In this document: in pieces, positions 1 through 10,959 of the stretch
Numbering within the stretch: position 1 is the stretch's first letter
Layout of the letters: every line of letters starts with the position of its first letter
Source of the DNA: Megamerina dolium
Taxonomy: Eukaryota; Arthropoda; Insecta; Diptera; Megamerinidae
Assembly: GCA_963854835.1 (NCBI GenBank)
Contig: OY978530.1
Coordinates: 15,706,616 to 15,770,615 of the forward strand
Reading direction: 5' to 3'
DNA: 64,000 bases
Made by a program: the position numbers and the translations under genes
The notes under the pieces: model-generated
What the model saw: only the letters and a program-made list of their open reading frames with translations
What the model was told of the DNA's origin: nothing
The model's database searches: none

Positions 1-2512
1 TTTGAGTTGCTTTGCTACTACGATATCTCACACACTTAGTACAGCGGTGAATAAATTGTTTGACCGATAATCGATTGTCAATTATCCAGTATCGTATTCT
101 CAAAAAGATGAGTGTTGCTTGCACACCACCATGCATTGTACTCTCATGTGCTTGAGCGATTAATAGCGTACATAAATGATCTTACTTCGGTAGGATAAAT
201 GGAAATTGTTTACACTGTGGCATGACAGCATTTTTGAATCGACCATTTAATCGGATTATATAGTTTTCGTACAAAATAGGATTGAGTTTCAGTAGCTTAC
301 TCTTCGAGTTTAATGGCTTGCTGCAGCGAAGACAAGAAATCTCATTAGCAATGTGGTTTTGCTGAGCTTACCTGATCCGGAATTGTAATGCTGTCGCTCT
401 TTCCATCGATGTACACCATGGTGTCACATCATGAGATCGACGAAGTCTTGCTGCAATAAATCGTCTACACCATGAGGTAACTGCTAGCAACACATTAATA
501 TTCGAGTATTTTGTAATCATATCCGCAGCGAATGAGGTGGTCGTCTTAGAGAGAATTTTGGATAAAGTAACTATAGTTTCTAAATTTGATGTTGGTGCAC
601 TGACATGCTGCTCGGGCCATTGGTCTTTGTGACAACAAAACCAAGAAGGACCATTCCACCAATTCGACAATCTCGCAAGCTGAGATGGGAACACTCCATG
701 AGAAGCGATGTCAGCTGAGTTAGATTTAGTTGGCACATATTTTCATGCCTGGATAGGGGTTAGCTCTTGAATTTGAGTAACCCGATTGCTTACGTATTGC
801 TTGTATTGTCCAGGACTAGATCGTATCCAGCTCAATACAGTTTTAGAATCCGAGCAGCAATGAGTTTGAAGTGATGCTAATTTCATAGTTTCGATTACTC
901 TAGCTCTACTCCAATCGCTACTCCTCGCTTGGAGTAACGCTTGGACTCGCTAACCGCTACTCCAAATCGCTCCAAGCGAGGTACGGTGATTTTTTTGAGC
1001 AGTGCTACTTTTGTCTTAGCAGTCAGAATAGATACGACAATTTTGCCTTTTGGCTTCTCCAGCCGTAAGTATCCTATGGCTGCATACGCAATAGTCGATG
1101 CATCGGAAAACACGTGTAAGTGATATCTGCGTATAGACAGAGATACGCCGATCCATCTGGGTATCATGAGATTCTCAATTTCAAATAGTTTATCTCGGAA
1201 CCGCCGCCAGGCATGCTGGAATGGTGGTGGCAGTGGATCTTCCCAACTACAACCAGAGAGCCAGAGTTGTTGGCAAAACCTCTTCACTGTGACGACGATT
1301 GGCGCCAAAAGACCGTGTGGATCATAGATTTTGCCCACATTTGATAATTGTTGTCGCTGTCTGATATGGATGTTACGTTTACCATATAAGTTATACTATC
1401 TCTTTCACAAACCCAGTAGAGGCTTAACGCTTTAGTCTCACGATCGAAATTGAGATTACAACACATATCAGGTGCCCGGTCCTTAATGTAAGGCGTTGAA
1501 TGAACTCGATGGAATTAGAATTCCATTTCCAAAGGTTGAAACCTCCACGCTGTAATAACCGTTGAAGTTCATATTGGGTTTCTAATGCCGCTTCTACCGT
1601 ATCCTCTTTAATCGTCAAATATGGTGAGCAGTTTATACCGTATGTTACGGTGAGCAACCGATATATAACAGGATTACTTTCCTAGTCTCGCCACACAATG
1701 CGTTGAATGTCGGCGCTTCTTTTGTCAACAAGGATTTGGCGATAGCACTTCTTAATATCAGCCATGAACCCAACTCGATGCATTCTCTATTTCAAGATGA
1801 TCGAGCTTAAATTGCTTTAAAGCTTGGGCCCAACGTGAAGGCAGTCGTTCAGTAACATTCCATTTTTGTATTTCCTCGATGCGTTAAATACAGTGCGTAA
1901 CTTTGTAGTGGAACTGGTTTCCTTATATATACCATGATGTGGAATATAACAAACTTCTTGTGGCTCCTTGTTTCCAAGCACCCACTCCATATGATCGAGG
2001 CTGATTTATTAGTCCAGGAATGCTGTATACATATCGTTCATCTTTGGAGCTTGTTGATATGCAGAAAGTTTGAAAGCGCCTGTCTTTGCATTAGAGAGTA
2101 CGGATAAGTCGCAAGATCGCTTGAAAGGGTATGTAACTTGGTACCGACCGCGGTTATCTCGACATGCCGTTCGCTTAAAAAACTTTTCACAGTAAATCTC
2201 ATCCTCAGTCATCTTAGACGGAGATGACACGTCATCAATATCGTTGAATTTCCACATTTGCTGTACCAAGCTATTGAGTTCCGCAGTGGCCGTAGCTCAG
2301 TATGTGGTATATAATTGCAACGTGGTTCCACTAGATAAGCGCCCGTAAATGACCCATCCCATATGGGTATTCTGAGCTGTAATATCACCAGTAGAGGTGC
2401 GTTTGATTTCTCCGGCTCCGATAATGTCATCGATTGATTCTGGTTCGTAAAACTTATGATCCGAGAGTGTAAGACCTAGAAAGTCGCTGCACGACTGTTG
2501 ATCAACGCAGCT
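1..2512 (-). pseudogene. BEL/Pao retrotransposon pol remnant (protease end, RT, RNase H)
   Basis: Minus-strand frames read in order as the end of a BEL-type retropepsin domain (about 2500-2280, ending in an AQNT-GW motif), the region before the RT fingers (2269-2009), the RT palm (1657-1424), the RT/RNase H linker with a YDPHGLLAPIVV motif (1338-895), and the segment after RNase H with the ADIASHG...WWNGPSW signature (736-368). Several frameshifts and stops separate these pieces, so no polyprotein can be made. The element runs off the left edge, so its integrase and 3' LTR are not seen. On the right it is cut by a SINE fragment at about 2513. The domain order is clear; the exact family is not assigned. 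Confidence 0.85.
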
Positions 2513-2584
2513 CGGGTGCTCGGTGTGTTGGCCTTCTGATCTCGTAGTTCAATCCCCAGCTGATGCATAACAAATTTAATAAAA
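2513..2584 (+). repeat. tRNA-derived SINE, head fragment
   Basis: This stretch matches the head of the SINE seen complete at 45418-45759: a GTGTGTT-GCCTTCTGATCT block, a B-box-like TTCAATCCCC, then GCTGATGCATAACAAATTT. The A-box part is largely missing, and there is a short gap between the anticodon-arm and B-box blocks. It lies between BEL coding sequence and repeat R and has no body or tail, so it is a truncated copy. Confidence 0.7.
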
Positions 2585-3024
2585 AGTAGACGTGGCTAAC
2601 CCATTTCTGGCAAGGTCATGTAGCAGTATAATGTAACTCTATGTGCTAAATATTGTTGTCTCAAATGGTATATTAGGTGAGTTATAGCAAGTTAAAAATT
2701 TTGAAAAATCCAAGGTTAGTCGCATTGTACGCTTGGTGTGGGCGTGGCTATTGACCGAGCATGCCCAATATCAATCGCCTCCGTACTCTTGGATCTTAGG
2801 TTACTTATGCCAAATTTCGTCACAATAGCTCAATATTTGCTCAAGTTATCGTGACGTATCCAGGTGACGGCCAGACGGACGGACGGACGGACTGACATCA
2901 TTAAATCGAAATCACGAATATATATATACTTTTCTATATCTCCGGCGATTCCTTCAAGTGTTTACAAACATCTGACCGAAATGAATATACCTTGCATATT
3001 GCATTATGCAGGGTATAACGAAAA
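2585..3024 (+). repeat. Repeat R, copy 1 (3' end with terminal hairpin)
   Basis: This non-coding repeat is shared with 15630-16058 and 54850-56056. Common landmarks in order are AAAAAGTAG-CGTGGCT, the block TATGTGCTAAATATTGTTGT, a GACGGACGGAC tetranucleotide run, ATCATTAAATCGAAA, TTTTCTATATCTCCGG, a CCTTCAAGTG block, and a 3' end of AATATACC...GGGTATAA. The last 30 or so bases can fold, because TATACCCTGCAT on one strand faces its near complement across an AATGCAAT centre. Repeats of similar design are widespread in fly genomes. I do not assign a family name; a Helentron-like non-autonomous element is one possibility. Confidence 0.75.
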
Positions 3025-3039
3025 GTAAGTCGCGTTCGT

Positions 3040-3402
3040 AAAGCAACGAACCCATTGTGGAACGTATGTGGACTGTCAGCGCGATATGTTAGGACTCGAC
3101 ATTGTGGGCTTCAATAGCTAACAATACGTATTACTCCTGACGTTGACGATACACCCACTGAAATGGCGGAGCTGGAAGGATTGGCATATGACAGCCTCGA
3201 AAATATTGCTGGCTTTATATATCATAAATTACTACAAGAAGTGGGAGATATTGGGATTCAGAATGGTCCTGATTCAAGTTATACATGGGTCAATCAACTG
3301 AATGAAGGTGGTTTATCAAAACTTAACGAAGAATTCGTGGTTCAATTGAACTCGCTTGAAAATATTTTTAACGCAATTAATGTATACATGTGTGCACAAT
3401 AA
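3040..3402 (+). pseudogene. P-element/THAP9-type transposase C-terminal fragment (tentative)
   Basis: A 79-codon frame (3163-3402) contains LENIAGFIYHKL followed by TWVNQLNEGGLSKLNEEF. This arrangement resembles the end of P-type transposases, where an IAGYI--KL helix is followed by a GGL--PSEEF motif. Related residues can be read upstream from about 3120. There is no DDE core, THAP domain or terminal repeat nearby, so this is at most a short decayed tail. Another hAT- or P-like transposase is possible. Confidence 0.4.
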
Positions 3403-3727
3403 AATTTGTAATGAAAACACGAAACCACTTCGCTTTTATTTATATATTTTGATCCATAACTTTTCCACTTAGGCAACTTCTGGTCACTTTAGGTTACATA
3501 CATATTTTCGCGGTATATTTATTTACTTGTTTCTTCGAATATTTTCCATAATAAAGTAATAAATTTTGCTTATTTTACAATTTTGTATAAGCGTTCGCAG
3601 TTTTATTTACCTTTTGTATGGAATTTTGACACTTCTTATTTATATCATTCTTGTATTTCTATCATTCTTGTAACAACCCGAACGGAATGTTAAAAAAGCT
3701 TAATAGGTACAGTGTTACAAAAGAGTT
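3403..3727. other. AT-rich spacer, nothing recognised
   Basis: No coding similarity, RNA gene or repeat boundary could be recognised. It may hold the 3' end of the preceding transposase fragment. Confidence 0.5.
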
Positions 3728-4485
3728 CTATCATTATCTGGGATAAATGTACAATGGCTCATAAACATTCACTCTAAGCATTGCATAAAATTATTCAAGA
3801 TTTAAACGGTAACGACAAAATATTCGGTCATGTCTTACTACTATCCGGCGATTTCCGACAGACATTGCCAGTTATTCCACACTGAACTATTTTTTTAACA
3901 ATTGCTGGATATTGGCAACGGTACATTAGAAATGCTTCAAATTGCCGAACAATTTCTGCACCATCGTTAATTCAAAACGTGAATTAATTGAGAGTGTCTT
4001 CGCGGCCATACTGAATAATTACTTAAACCCCATTTTGCCTAGTGATCGTGCATTTTTGTCAGCTAGAATGTTAACGAAATTAACTTTCAGATTCAACAGT
4101 CATTACCAGTCGATCTGATGTCTTTCAAATCAATCGACACTGTGAAACGAAGCAGTAAATTATCCAACTGAGTTTTTAAATTTGTTAAATATGCATGGAA
4201 TGCAATTTAAACCCACCTACATTATGCAACGGCACAGGTTTTGTAATCAAACGAATTACCGCAAGTAAGTTAAAGGTTGAAATCGTTCTGTTAACACGAA
4301 TCTCAATGATACCATCGGAAAGTACAATCCCATTCAAACGGCTTCAATTTGCGATTCTTTTAGCAATCGCTATGACCATTTGTTTTCATTTGTGGCCTGG
4401 ATTTAGAAAATCCAATCGTCTCCCATGGCCAATTATACTTTGCGTGTTCACTTGTGGGTAAACCATCGAATCTGTTCATGTTCGC
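3728..4485 (+). pseudogene. Helitron helicase (PIF1-like) remnant
   Basis: Plus-strand reading gives IWDKCTMAHKHSLEAL and then LLSGDFRQTLPVIP, which matches the DEAH-like and Q-rich motifs of the SF1B helicase in animal Helitrons. Further on, a frame (4195-4461) contains LCNGTGFVIKRI and PFKRLQFAI-LAIAMTI, the late helicase motifs before KSQGQS. Stops and frameshifts break the reading, and the Rep nuclease part is absent here. The protein would have unwound DNA during rolling-circle transposition; this copy cannot. The 680-bp fragment at 16059 is from the other end of a Helitron. Confidence 0.8.
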
Positions 4486-4584
4486 AAAAGACGGATTTAC
4501 AAAAAATATTGTTCACCAAATAGCACTATATTAAATATAAATATGACTTTTATTACAATCATGCTGTATAAATGTATATTTGCT
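4486..4584. other. Short AT-rich spacer before the 5'-inverted LINE
   Basis: No recognisable content. Its right end carries the left target-site duplication of the following LINE. Confidence 0.5.
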
Positions 4585-5503
4585 TATTTTTCTATACCTT
4601 ACTTACTTACTTATGTGGCCATAACAACCGAATATCGATTTAGGCCGAAAATAACATGCTTCGCCAGCCATCTCTGTTCTTCGCTAGCTGGCGCCAGTTA
4701 GAAATTCCAAGCGCCGTCAGGTTCTCCAGTACTTGGTCTTTCCACCGGAGGTTTGGTCTTCCTCTTCTGCGCCGTCCTCCATCGGGTTCCGAATATAACA
4801 CCTTCTTAGCTGGAGCGTGTTCTTCCATTCGCTCGGCATGACCTAGCCAGCGCAGCCGCTGGATTTTGATGCGCTTTACTATGTCAATATCGGCATACAG
4901 TTCGTACAGCTCATGGTTGTACCTATGCCTCGGATAAGGACTACCGCTTTTGTTGAAAAAAAAGGTGGTCTGGTGGTGTTTTCGCAAGGTAACGTGTCTA
5001 ATTGCCTCAACCAGGTGGGGCTATCGCAATCCTTGTTGAACTCATCACAAGTCAACTCACTGGATGTCATGTAGTTTGATCTGAGCGCTATGTGATGATA
5101 CCTTTATTTGTTAATGAGGGGTAGTCATGTAGCTTGCTCTGCTTACTATGTGACGGCGCCTTCATTATTATTAATGGGGGCCCTCCACGTGGCGACCACC
5201 GGGCAACGTCCTCCTGGCACCCGCTGGGAGGCGGCTGAAGTGAGTGGCGAAAATCTCCTCGGTTAGAGGTTGTGCGTTGGGTTTGGGACCCGCCACATAA
5301 AAAACCCCCCCAATGAAAAAAACAAATATGCCTCGGAGAAGGACTACCGCTTTTGTTGATGACCCCTGCAAACGAAAAAAGGATAATGATTTACGGATAT
5401 GCACCTGGAATGTCCGGTCCCTTTATAGAGAGGGTGCCTCTATCCAGCTGGTTGATGTCCTCAAAAAATACAGAGCTGACATCACCGCTATTTTTCTATA
5501 CCT
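4585..5503. mobile_element. RTE-like LINE insertion with 5' inversion, flanked by a 15-bp TSD
   Basis: The whole block is bounded by perfect copies of TATTTTTCTATACCT at 4585-4599 and 5489-5503. Next to the left copy lies the element 3' end on the minus strand (4600-4925), starting with the TTAC repeat tail and reading the last 80 or so codons (RLRWLGHAERMEEHAP and onward). From about 4964 the sequence is the element 5' end on the plus strand, from the first bases of the 5' UTR (GGTCTGGTGGTG) to about codon 50 (5313-5488). About 35 bases between the two parts copy early ORF sequence (CTCGGATAAGGACTACCGC). One pair of duplications around an inverted 5' part is the signature of twin priming. 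Confidence 0.9.
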
Positions 5504-6064
5504 ACTAACTCTAAAATAAAGTAACATGTAAATAAAGTAGTAAAGAACAGCCATTGAATAGAACGACAATAACTGTCACCGCGGTCCAAGCCTTCTGGCG
5601 ACAAGTAGTATATATACATGTTGTTGTGTTTATAAATTAACGAATTGTCTTTAGTTTAATAATTTCATTTATTTAATATTTAATAAATGCATTTACTTTC
5701 CTTTAATATATAAACGCAGAATTGTGTGAGGGTCTTTCTTTTTTCCAAATTAACAAACAACTAACTTTGCATAACAGCGAAAACAGACTATCAACCCAAA
5801 TATAAATAAAAATAATCGGTCTGAGGTATTTACTTAAACATATCTATTGTACCTTTCACAGGTATATTTAGTACATATAGTCCCATACGTACATACATAT
5901 TTTCATATATTATTGTACTGAACATCAGTCATCTCCAATGACAGAAATAGTATATAAAGTAAGCAAATAAGAGAGTATAATCTCAAATATGAGAGTACAA
6001 TATAAGTCCGTAAGAAATGTGCAGTGGAGGGTAACACTAACGTAAGAACTGCTATTAATTATTA
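5504..6064 (-). mobile_element. BEL/Pao LTR, distal part (element B2, 3' LTR)
   Basis: The segment 5820-6064 is repeated, diverged, at about 10663-10845 (shared blocks TGAGGTATTTACTTAAACAT and GGGTAACACTAAC). It continues on the far side of the inserted RTE-like LINE at 9326 and ends at 9402, next to a minus-strand polypurine run. This placement fits a 3' LTR of a minus-strand element. The left border near 5504 is not sharply defined because another LINE was inserted there. Confidence 0.6.
6049..6064. repeat. Target-site duplication, left copy, of RTE-like copy 1
   Basis: CTGCTATTAATTATTA is identical to 9326-9341. The two copies flank the LINE at 6065-9325 exactly, so the LINE interrupted the BEL LTR at this point. 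Confidence 0.9.
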
Positions 6065-9000
6065 CTTACTTACTTACTTACTTATGTGGCCATAACAACC
6101 GAAAATATATTTAGGCCGAAAATAATATGCTTCTCCAGCCATCTCTGTTCTTCGCTAGCTGGCGCCAGTTAGAAATTCCAAGCGCCGTCAGGTTCTCCAG
6201 TACTTGGTCTTTCCACCGGAGGTTAGGTCTTCCTCTTCTGCGTCTTAGCTGGAGCGTGTTCTTCCATTCGCTCGACATGACCTAGCCAGCGCAGCCGCTG
6301 GATTTTGATACAGCTCGTACAGCTCATGGTTGTACCTTATTCGGTACTCGCCACCAACGCAAATAGGTCCAAAGATCTTACATAGGACTTTTCTCTCGAA
6401 AACTCCAAGCATTCGCTCATCCGAGGTGGAAATTGTCCAGGCTTCAGGGCCATATGTTAGGACAGGCATGATAAGAGACTTGTAGAGTGTAGTTTTCGTT
6501 CTTCGAGAGAGGGCCCGACTTCTCAGTTGCTTACTTAGCCCAAAGTAGCACCTGTTTGCAAGAGTGATCCTTCGCAATAAATCCAGGCTAACGTCATTAC
6601 TGCTGTTAATGCTGGTTCCAAGATAGACAAAGTCCCTTACTACTTCAAAAGCGTAGTTGTCAACAGTGACGTGCTGTCCAAGACGCCGGGTCTCTTTGTT
6701 TGTTGACATTAGATACTTCGTCTTGCCCTCATTCACTGTAAGACCCATCCGACGCGACTCTCTTTCCAGCTCTGAGAATGCTGCACTGACTGCTCGCGTA
6801 TTCATGCCGATTATGTCAATATCGTCGGCATACGCTAACAGCATGACACTTTTGTTGAAGATAGTGCCATTATGTCGTAGATCAGCAGCTCGTATTATTT
6901 TCTACATAATAAGATTGAAGAAGTCGCACGATAACGAATCACCTTGTCTGAAACCCCGTTCGGTACTAAACGGTGCGGAGAGGTCCTTCCCAATTTTCAC
7001 TGCACAACAGGAGTTATGCAGTGTTATTTTACAAAGTCGAATGAGCTTTGCAGGAATACCGAACTCAGACATTGTTGCGTAGTGGTCATCCCTTACCGGG
7101 CTGTCGAAAGCGGCTTTATAATCAACAAATAGGTGGTGTGTGTCGATTTGTTTTTCTTGGCTCTTCTCCAGGATTTGGCGCAGTGTGAAAATCTGATCGA
7201 TGGTGGATTTACCAGGTCTAAAGCCACACTGATAAGGTCCAATCAGGTTGCTGAGCATAGACTTCAAAGTTTCACACAGTACGTTCGATAGAACCTTGTA
7301 TGCGATGCTCAGGAGACTTATTCCACGGTAGTTGGCGGAAATTGTGGGGTCTCCTTTTTATATACAGGACAGAGAACACTGAGCCTCCAATCATCAGGCA
7401 TGCTTTCATCCGACCATATTCTGCTTATGAGCTGGTGCATGCGGGTGAGCAGCTCATAGCCTCCGGTCTTAAACAACTCGGCAGGCAGGCCATCAGCACC
7501 TGCAGCTTTGCTGTTCTTCAGCCTTAAAGTGGCCGTTTCAACCTCGTCATAGTCGGGTGGTGGAATATCAACACCATCATCTGTAATTGGGGTTATCGGG
7601 CAATCTCCTGCACTGGCGGAATTGTTCGTAGCATCGCCATTCAGTAACGTGGAGAAGTGTTCCCTCCATAGGCTCAGTACACTCTGGACATCCGTAACCA
7701 GATTCCCATTTCCATCACGACAAGAAGAGGCTCCGGGATTTAAACCTCCACTCAGGCGCTTGATCTTTTCAAAGAAATTTCGAGTCTCATTCTTGTCGGT
7801 ACACATCTCTATCTCCTCACACTCGCGTCTTTCCAACTCCCTCTTCTTGCGCCTGAAAAGACGTCTCTCTGCACTCCTTTTCTCTCTGTTTTTCTGTAGG
7901 CGGCGTCCTTCTCTGCGGTAGCGTCGCGACACTCCTGATCCTACCACTCATTCCTCAGAGGCTGGTATTAACCGATTACCTCCTCGGCAGCAGTAGTCAT
8001 GGAGTGGGATATATGTGTCCACCGTGCGCATGTATCATCAAGTGGAGGAGTGTTCTGCATAAGCAGATACGATAATCGATTGGCAAATGCATCTGATGTC
8101 TCTGGTGATCGCAGCTTACTGACGTCGAGCTTTCTCTGTGTGGGACTTCTCTTGTTATTTGCGACACATAAGCGTGTGCGCACCTTAGCTGCAACAAGGT
8201 AGTGATCCGAGTCGATGTTGGCACCACGGATCGATTTCACGTCCATCACACTGGAAGCATGCCTTCCGTCAATCACCACATGATCAATTTGGTTTCTTGT
8301 ACGTTGATCTGGAGACAGCCATGTCGCTTTGTGGATGTCGAGATGCTGGAATCTGGTACCACCAATTACCATGTTTCGTGCTGCGGCGAAGTCGATCAGC
8401 CTCATTCCGTTATCGGAGGTGTTCTGGTGGAGGCTGAATTTTCCGACAGTTGGAAAAAAGGTACCTTCCTTGCCGACCCTGGCATTAAATTCGCCAAGCA
8501 CGATTTTGATATCGTGGCGGGGGCAGCGGTCATAAGCTTCTTCGAGGCGCTGAGAGAAGCTCTCCTTGGTCACATTGTCCTTCACATCCATCGGAGCGTG
8601 GGCACATATAAGGCTGATGTTGAAAAATTTTGCCTTGATGCGGATTGTGGCCAGCCGCTCGTTCACAGGCGTGAAATGTGAGACAAGATGTCGTAGTCTC
8701 TTGCTGACCAAAAATCCACATCCTAATTCGTACCTTTCAGCATGGCAACTGTAGTAAATGTCACAGGACGCTCTTTTGGAGCAGCCCTGTCCCGTCCATC
8801 GCATTTCCTGGAGAGCTCTGTATTGCTCGAGGACATCAACCAGCTGGATAGAGGCACCCTCCCTATAAAGGGACCGGACATTCCAGGTGCATATCCGTAA
8901 ATCGTGGTCCTTTTTTCCTTTGCGGGGGTCATCAACAAAAGCTGTAGTTCTTATCCGAGGCATATTTGTTTTTTTCATTGGGGGGGTTTTTTATGTGGCG

Positions 9001-9325
9001 GGTCCCAAACCCAACGCACAACCTCTAACCGAGAAGATTTTCGCCACTCACTTCAGCCGCCTCCCAGCGGGTGCCAGGAGGACGTTGCCTGGTGGTCGCC
9101 ACGTGGAGGGCCCCCATTGATAATAATGAGGCGCCGTCACATAGTAAGCAGAGCAAGCTACATGACTACCCCTCATTAACAAATAAAGGTATCATCACAT
9201 AGTGCTCAGATCAAACTACATGACATCCAGTGAGTTGACTTGTGATGAGTTCAACAAGGATTGCGCTAGCCCCACCCGGTTGAGGCAATTAGACACGTTA
9301 CCTTGCGAAAACACCACCAGACCAC
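6065..9325 (-). mobile_element. RTE-like non-LTR retrotransposon, copy 1, near full length
   Basis: The element is 3261 bp between 16-bp target duplications. Its 3' end, on the left, is a run of TTAC units on the plus strand (TAAG on the element strand). Its 5' end, on the right, shares a 340-base leader with the copies at 31271 and 4964. There is a single long coding region (endonuclease then RT), no RNase H and no separate ORF1, the layout of RTE-clade LINEs. The microsatellite tail also suits that clade. A CR1- or Proto2-like placement is not excluded. Confidence 0.92.
6245..8978 (-). pseudogene. Endonuclease-reverse transcriptase of RTE-like copy 1, broken
   Basis: The reading starts at the family start codon at 8978 (MKKTNMPR). 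Residues of an APE-type endonuclease follow to about 7968: ICTWNVRSL, LQEMRWTGQG, ICAHAPMD, LGEFNARVG and IDSDHYLVAA. A gap in the LQEMRW region and a frameshift near 7950 break it. RT follows in pieces at 7947-7318, 7267-6902 (QCGFRPGKSTIDQIF, FVDYKAAFDSP) and 6844-6245 (LAYADDIDIIG catalytic box). At least three frameshifts and one stop (TAG at 6902-6904) prevent a full product. The related frame at 31365-34313 shows what an uninterrupted copy looks like. Confidence 0.9.
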
Positions 9326-9402
9326 CTGCTATTAATTATTAGGTGAATGAAATTAAGATATATGGTGACTGCTCGCATCAACAGTGATTGCAATATCGAA
9401 CA
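9326..9402 (-). mobile_element. BEL/Pao LTR, proximal part (element B2, 3' LTR start)
   Basis: The stretch begins with the right target duplication (9326-9341) and ends at ATCGAACA. On the minus strand the LTR would start TGTTCGAT, directly after the purine run described next. It is the other side of the LTR interrupted by the RTE-like LINE. Confidence 0.6.
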
Positions 9403-9420
9403 TTCTCCCCCTTCAATGAG
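9403..9420 (-). promoter_or_regulatory. Polypurine tract of BEL element B2
   Basis: On the minus strand this reads CTCATTGAAGGGGGAGAA, immediately before an LTR-like TGTTCG. A purine run at this position primes plus-strand DNA synthesis in LTR retrotransposons. Confidence 0.6.
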
Positions 9421-10443
9421 GGCAACGGACCTCATTAAACTTGTACCTTGTACCCCTCTAATGGGTAGAGGACATAATTTGGCCACAGGTCGTTTTATTA
9501 AACCGTTTTGCGTTTTCAAAGTGACGACCCTAGTCAATTTGTCTACTCCTGGATGCACTTCAATAATCCCGACTAGTGTCCATTGATTTGGAGGAAAACA
9601 ATAATCTTTGACAATAACTATTTCGTTAAACTTTGCGTTGGGAGCCATACCCCTTTAGGCCTTTGCTGCAAGATATTCCTTGCTCCAATTGCGCCAGAAT
9701 TGTTGTACGATATATTGGCATCTGCGCCAACATTCCACCAAATTAATTTTCGATATGTCAAGTACAGGTCGTGCTAATAACGCGTCACCTGTCAAAAAAT
9801 ACCCAGGAGTTAATACCAATAAGTCGTTTGGATCGTCGGATATTAGACATTAGGCGGGAGTTAAGGCATGACTCGATTTGCGCCAACAACATAGTGATTT
9901 CTTCAAACATGAGCACTCTGTCACCAATAGTTCTTCTGAGATGAAATTTCGTAGATTTAACTCCCGCTTCCCATAAGCCGCCGAAATGTGGCGCGGACGG
10001 GGGAATGAAATGCCAAGTTATTTCGTATTGCATCAATGTTGGCGCGATTTTTGTCTCAATATATTTTTGTAAGCCCGTTTTTCACATTGGAGCTTGTTAT
10101 TTGCGCCCACGAAGTTAATGCCACAATCACTATAGATGACACTACAAAGGCCTCGCCTACCCATGAAGCGATGAAGTGTTTCGATAAAGGCGTCAGCTGT
10201 CAAGTCTCCAACGGGCTCCAGATATATCCTACATATCTGTATGTCGGCGACCTTCAGATGCTACAACGCTGGCCTTGCCCGTACAACGGGCAGATTGCCC
10301 GTCCTCTGTTCAAAGCTCTTAGGTTTCAACCTATAACATTTCATGCAGTGATGAATGACTGTTCGTACTCTTTGATGCCCTTTTACAATCCAAAATGATT
10401 TACGAATATAACTTAACGTAAGAGAAATACCCCCGTGTATGGT

Positions 10444-10553
10444 CGTTGGGTGGCTATGGTTTATCACCAAATCCATGAAATGACCTTTGGACGGTAGCAT
10501 TGGGTGGCTATGGTTTATCACCAAATCGATGAAATGACCTTTGGACGGTAGCA
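10444..10553. repeat. 54-bp tandem duplication inside the integrase zinc-binding domain
   Basis: The block TTGGGTGGCTATGGTTTATC...GACGGTAGCA occurs twice in succession, with one difference in the ACCAAATC[C/G]ATG part. Its length is a multiple of three, so 18 codons are repeated in frame in the N-terminal part of the BEL integrase. Confidence 0.9.
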
Positions 10554-10662
10554 GGTATGGATGATGTTCATTTGATGACAGCAGAGCGTTGTGAAGCCGA
10601 CCGCCAAGTTGAAGACTTGTTCCTTTTTATCAAAGAATGGTCTCAACGAAAACTTGAGATCT

Positions 10663-10842
10663 GAGGTCTGAGGTATTTACTTAAACATATCTATTGTAAC
10701 TTTCACAAGTATATTTAGTACATATAGTCCCATACATACATACATGTTTTCATATATTATCGTACTGAGCATCGGTCATCTCCAACGACAGTTAGAAATG
10801 GTATACAAAGTAACTGCAGTGGCGGGTAACACTAACAACTGC

Positions 10843-10845
<3 letters not shown>
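10663..10845 (-). mobile_element. BEL LTR fragment homologous to 5820-6064
   Basis: The blocks TGAGGTATTTACTTAAACAT, TTTAGTACATATAGTCCCATAC, TCGGTCATCTCCAACGACAG and GGGTAACACTAACAACTGC match 5820-6060 with moderate divergence. It begins abruptly next to integrase sequence and ends in a TA run. It could be the truncated other LTR of B2 after an internal deletion, or a separate copy. Confidence 0.7.
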
Positions 10846-10913
<68 letters not shown>

Positions 10914-10940
10914 GTATATATTGTGTATATATATATACCA
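10846..10940. repeat. (TA)n microsatellite
   Basis: About 65 bases of uninterrupted TA, then a short imperfect part. It starts exactly where the preceding LTR fragment has CTATTA, so it may have grown from that site. Reading frames across it are not genes. Confidence 0.95.
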
Positions 10941-10959
10941 GGTTTAAAAGCTTAAATCC

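Larger units (their letters stand above)
9403..10655 (-). pseudogene. BEL/Pao integrase remnant (element B2)
   Basis: Minus-strand pieces in order are the integrase zinc-binding domain (10560-10261, with the histidine pair in TIHGG and CMKC), the core with a YSDCGINFVGAN block near 10130 and APHFGGLWEAGVKSTK (10036-9785), and the C-terminal DUF5641-like domain (9648-9400, WTLVGIIEVHPGVDKLTRVV). It is broken by frameshifts and contains a 54-bp tandem duplication in the zinc-binding region. Integrase inserts the cDNA; this copy is inactive. RNase H and upstream parts are missing to the right, where an LTR fragment follows directly. Confidence 0.85.

Noticed and set aside
2870..2900. Regular GACGGAC units as a CRISPR-like or satellite array
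   Set aside because: The run is short, has no spacers, and is a fixed part of repeat R in all copies.
6061..6085. TTAC tandem units as an independent microsatellite
   Set aside because: They occur at the 3' end of three LINE copies next to their target duplications, so they are the LINE's tail.
7622..8754. Plus-strand frames of 60-160 codons opposite the RTE-like LINE
   Set aside because: They recur at the same place opposite the other LINE copy (32863-34035) and are antisense shadows of the coding strand.
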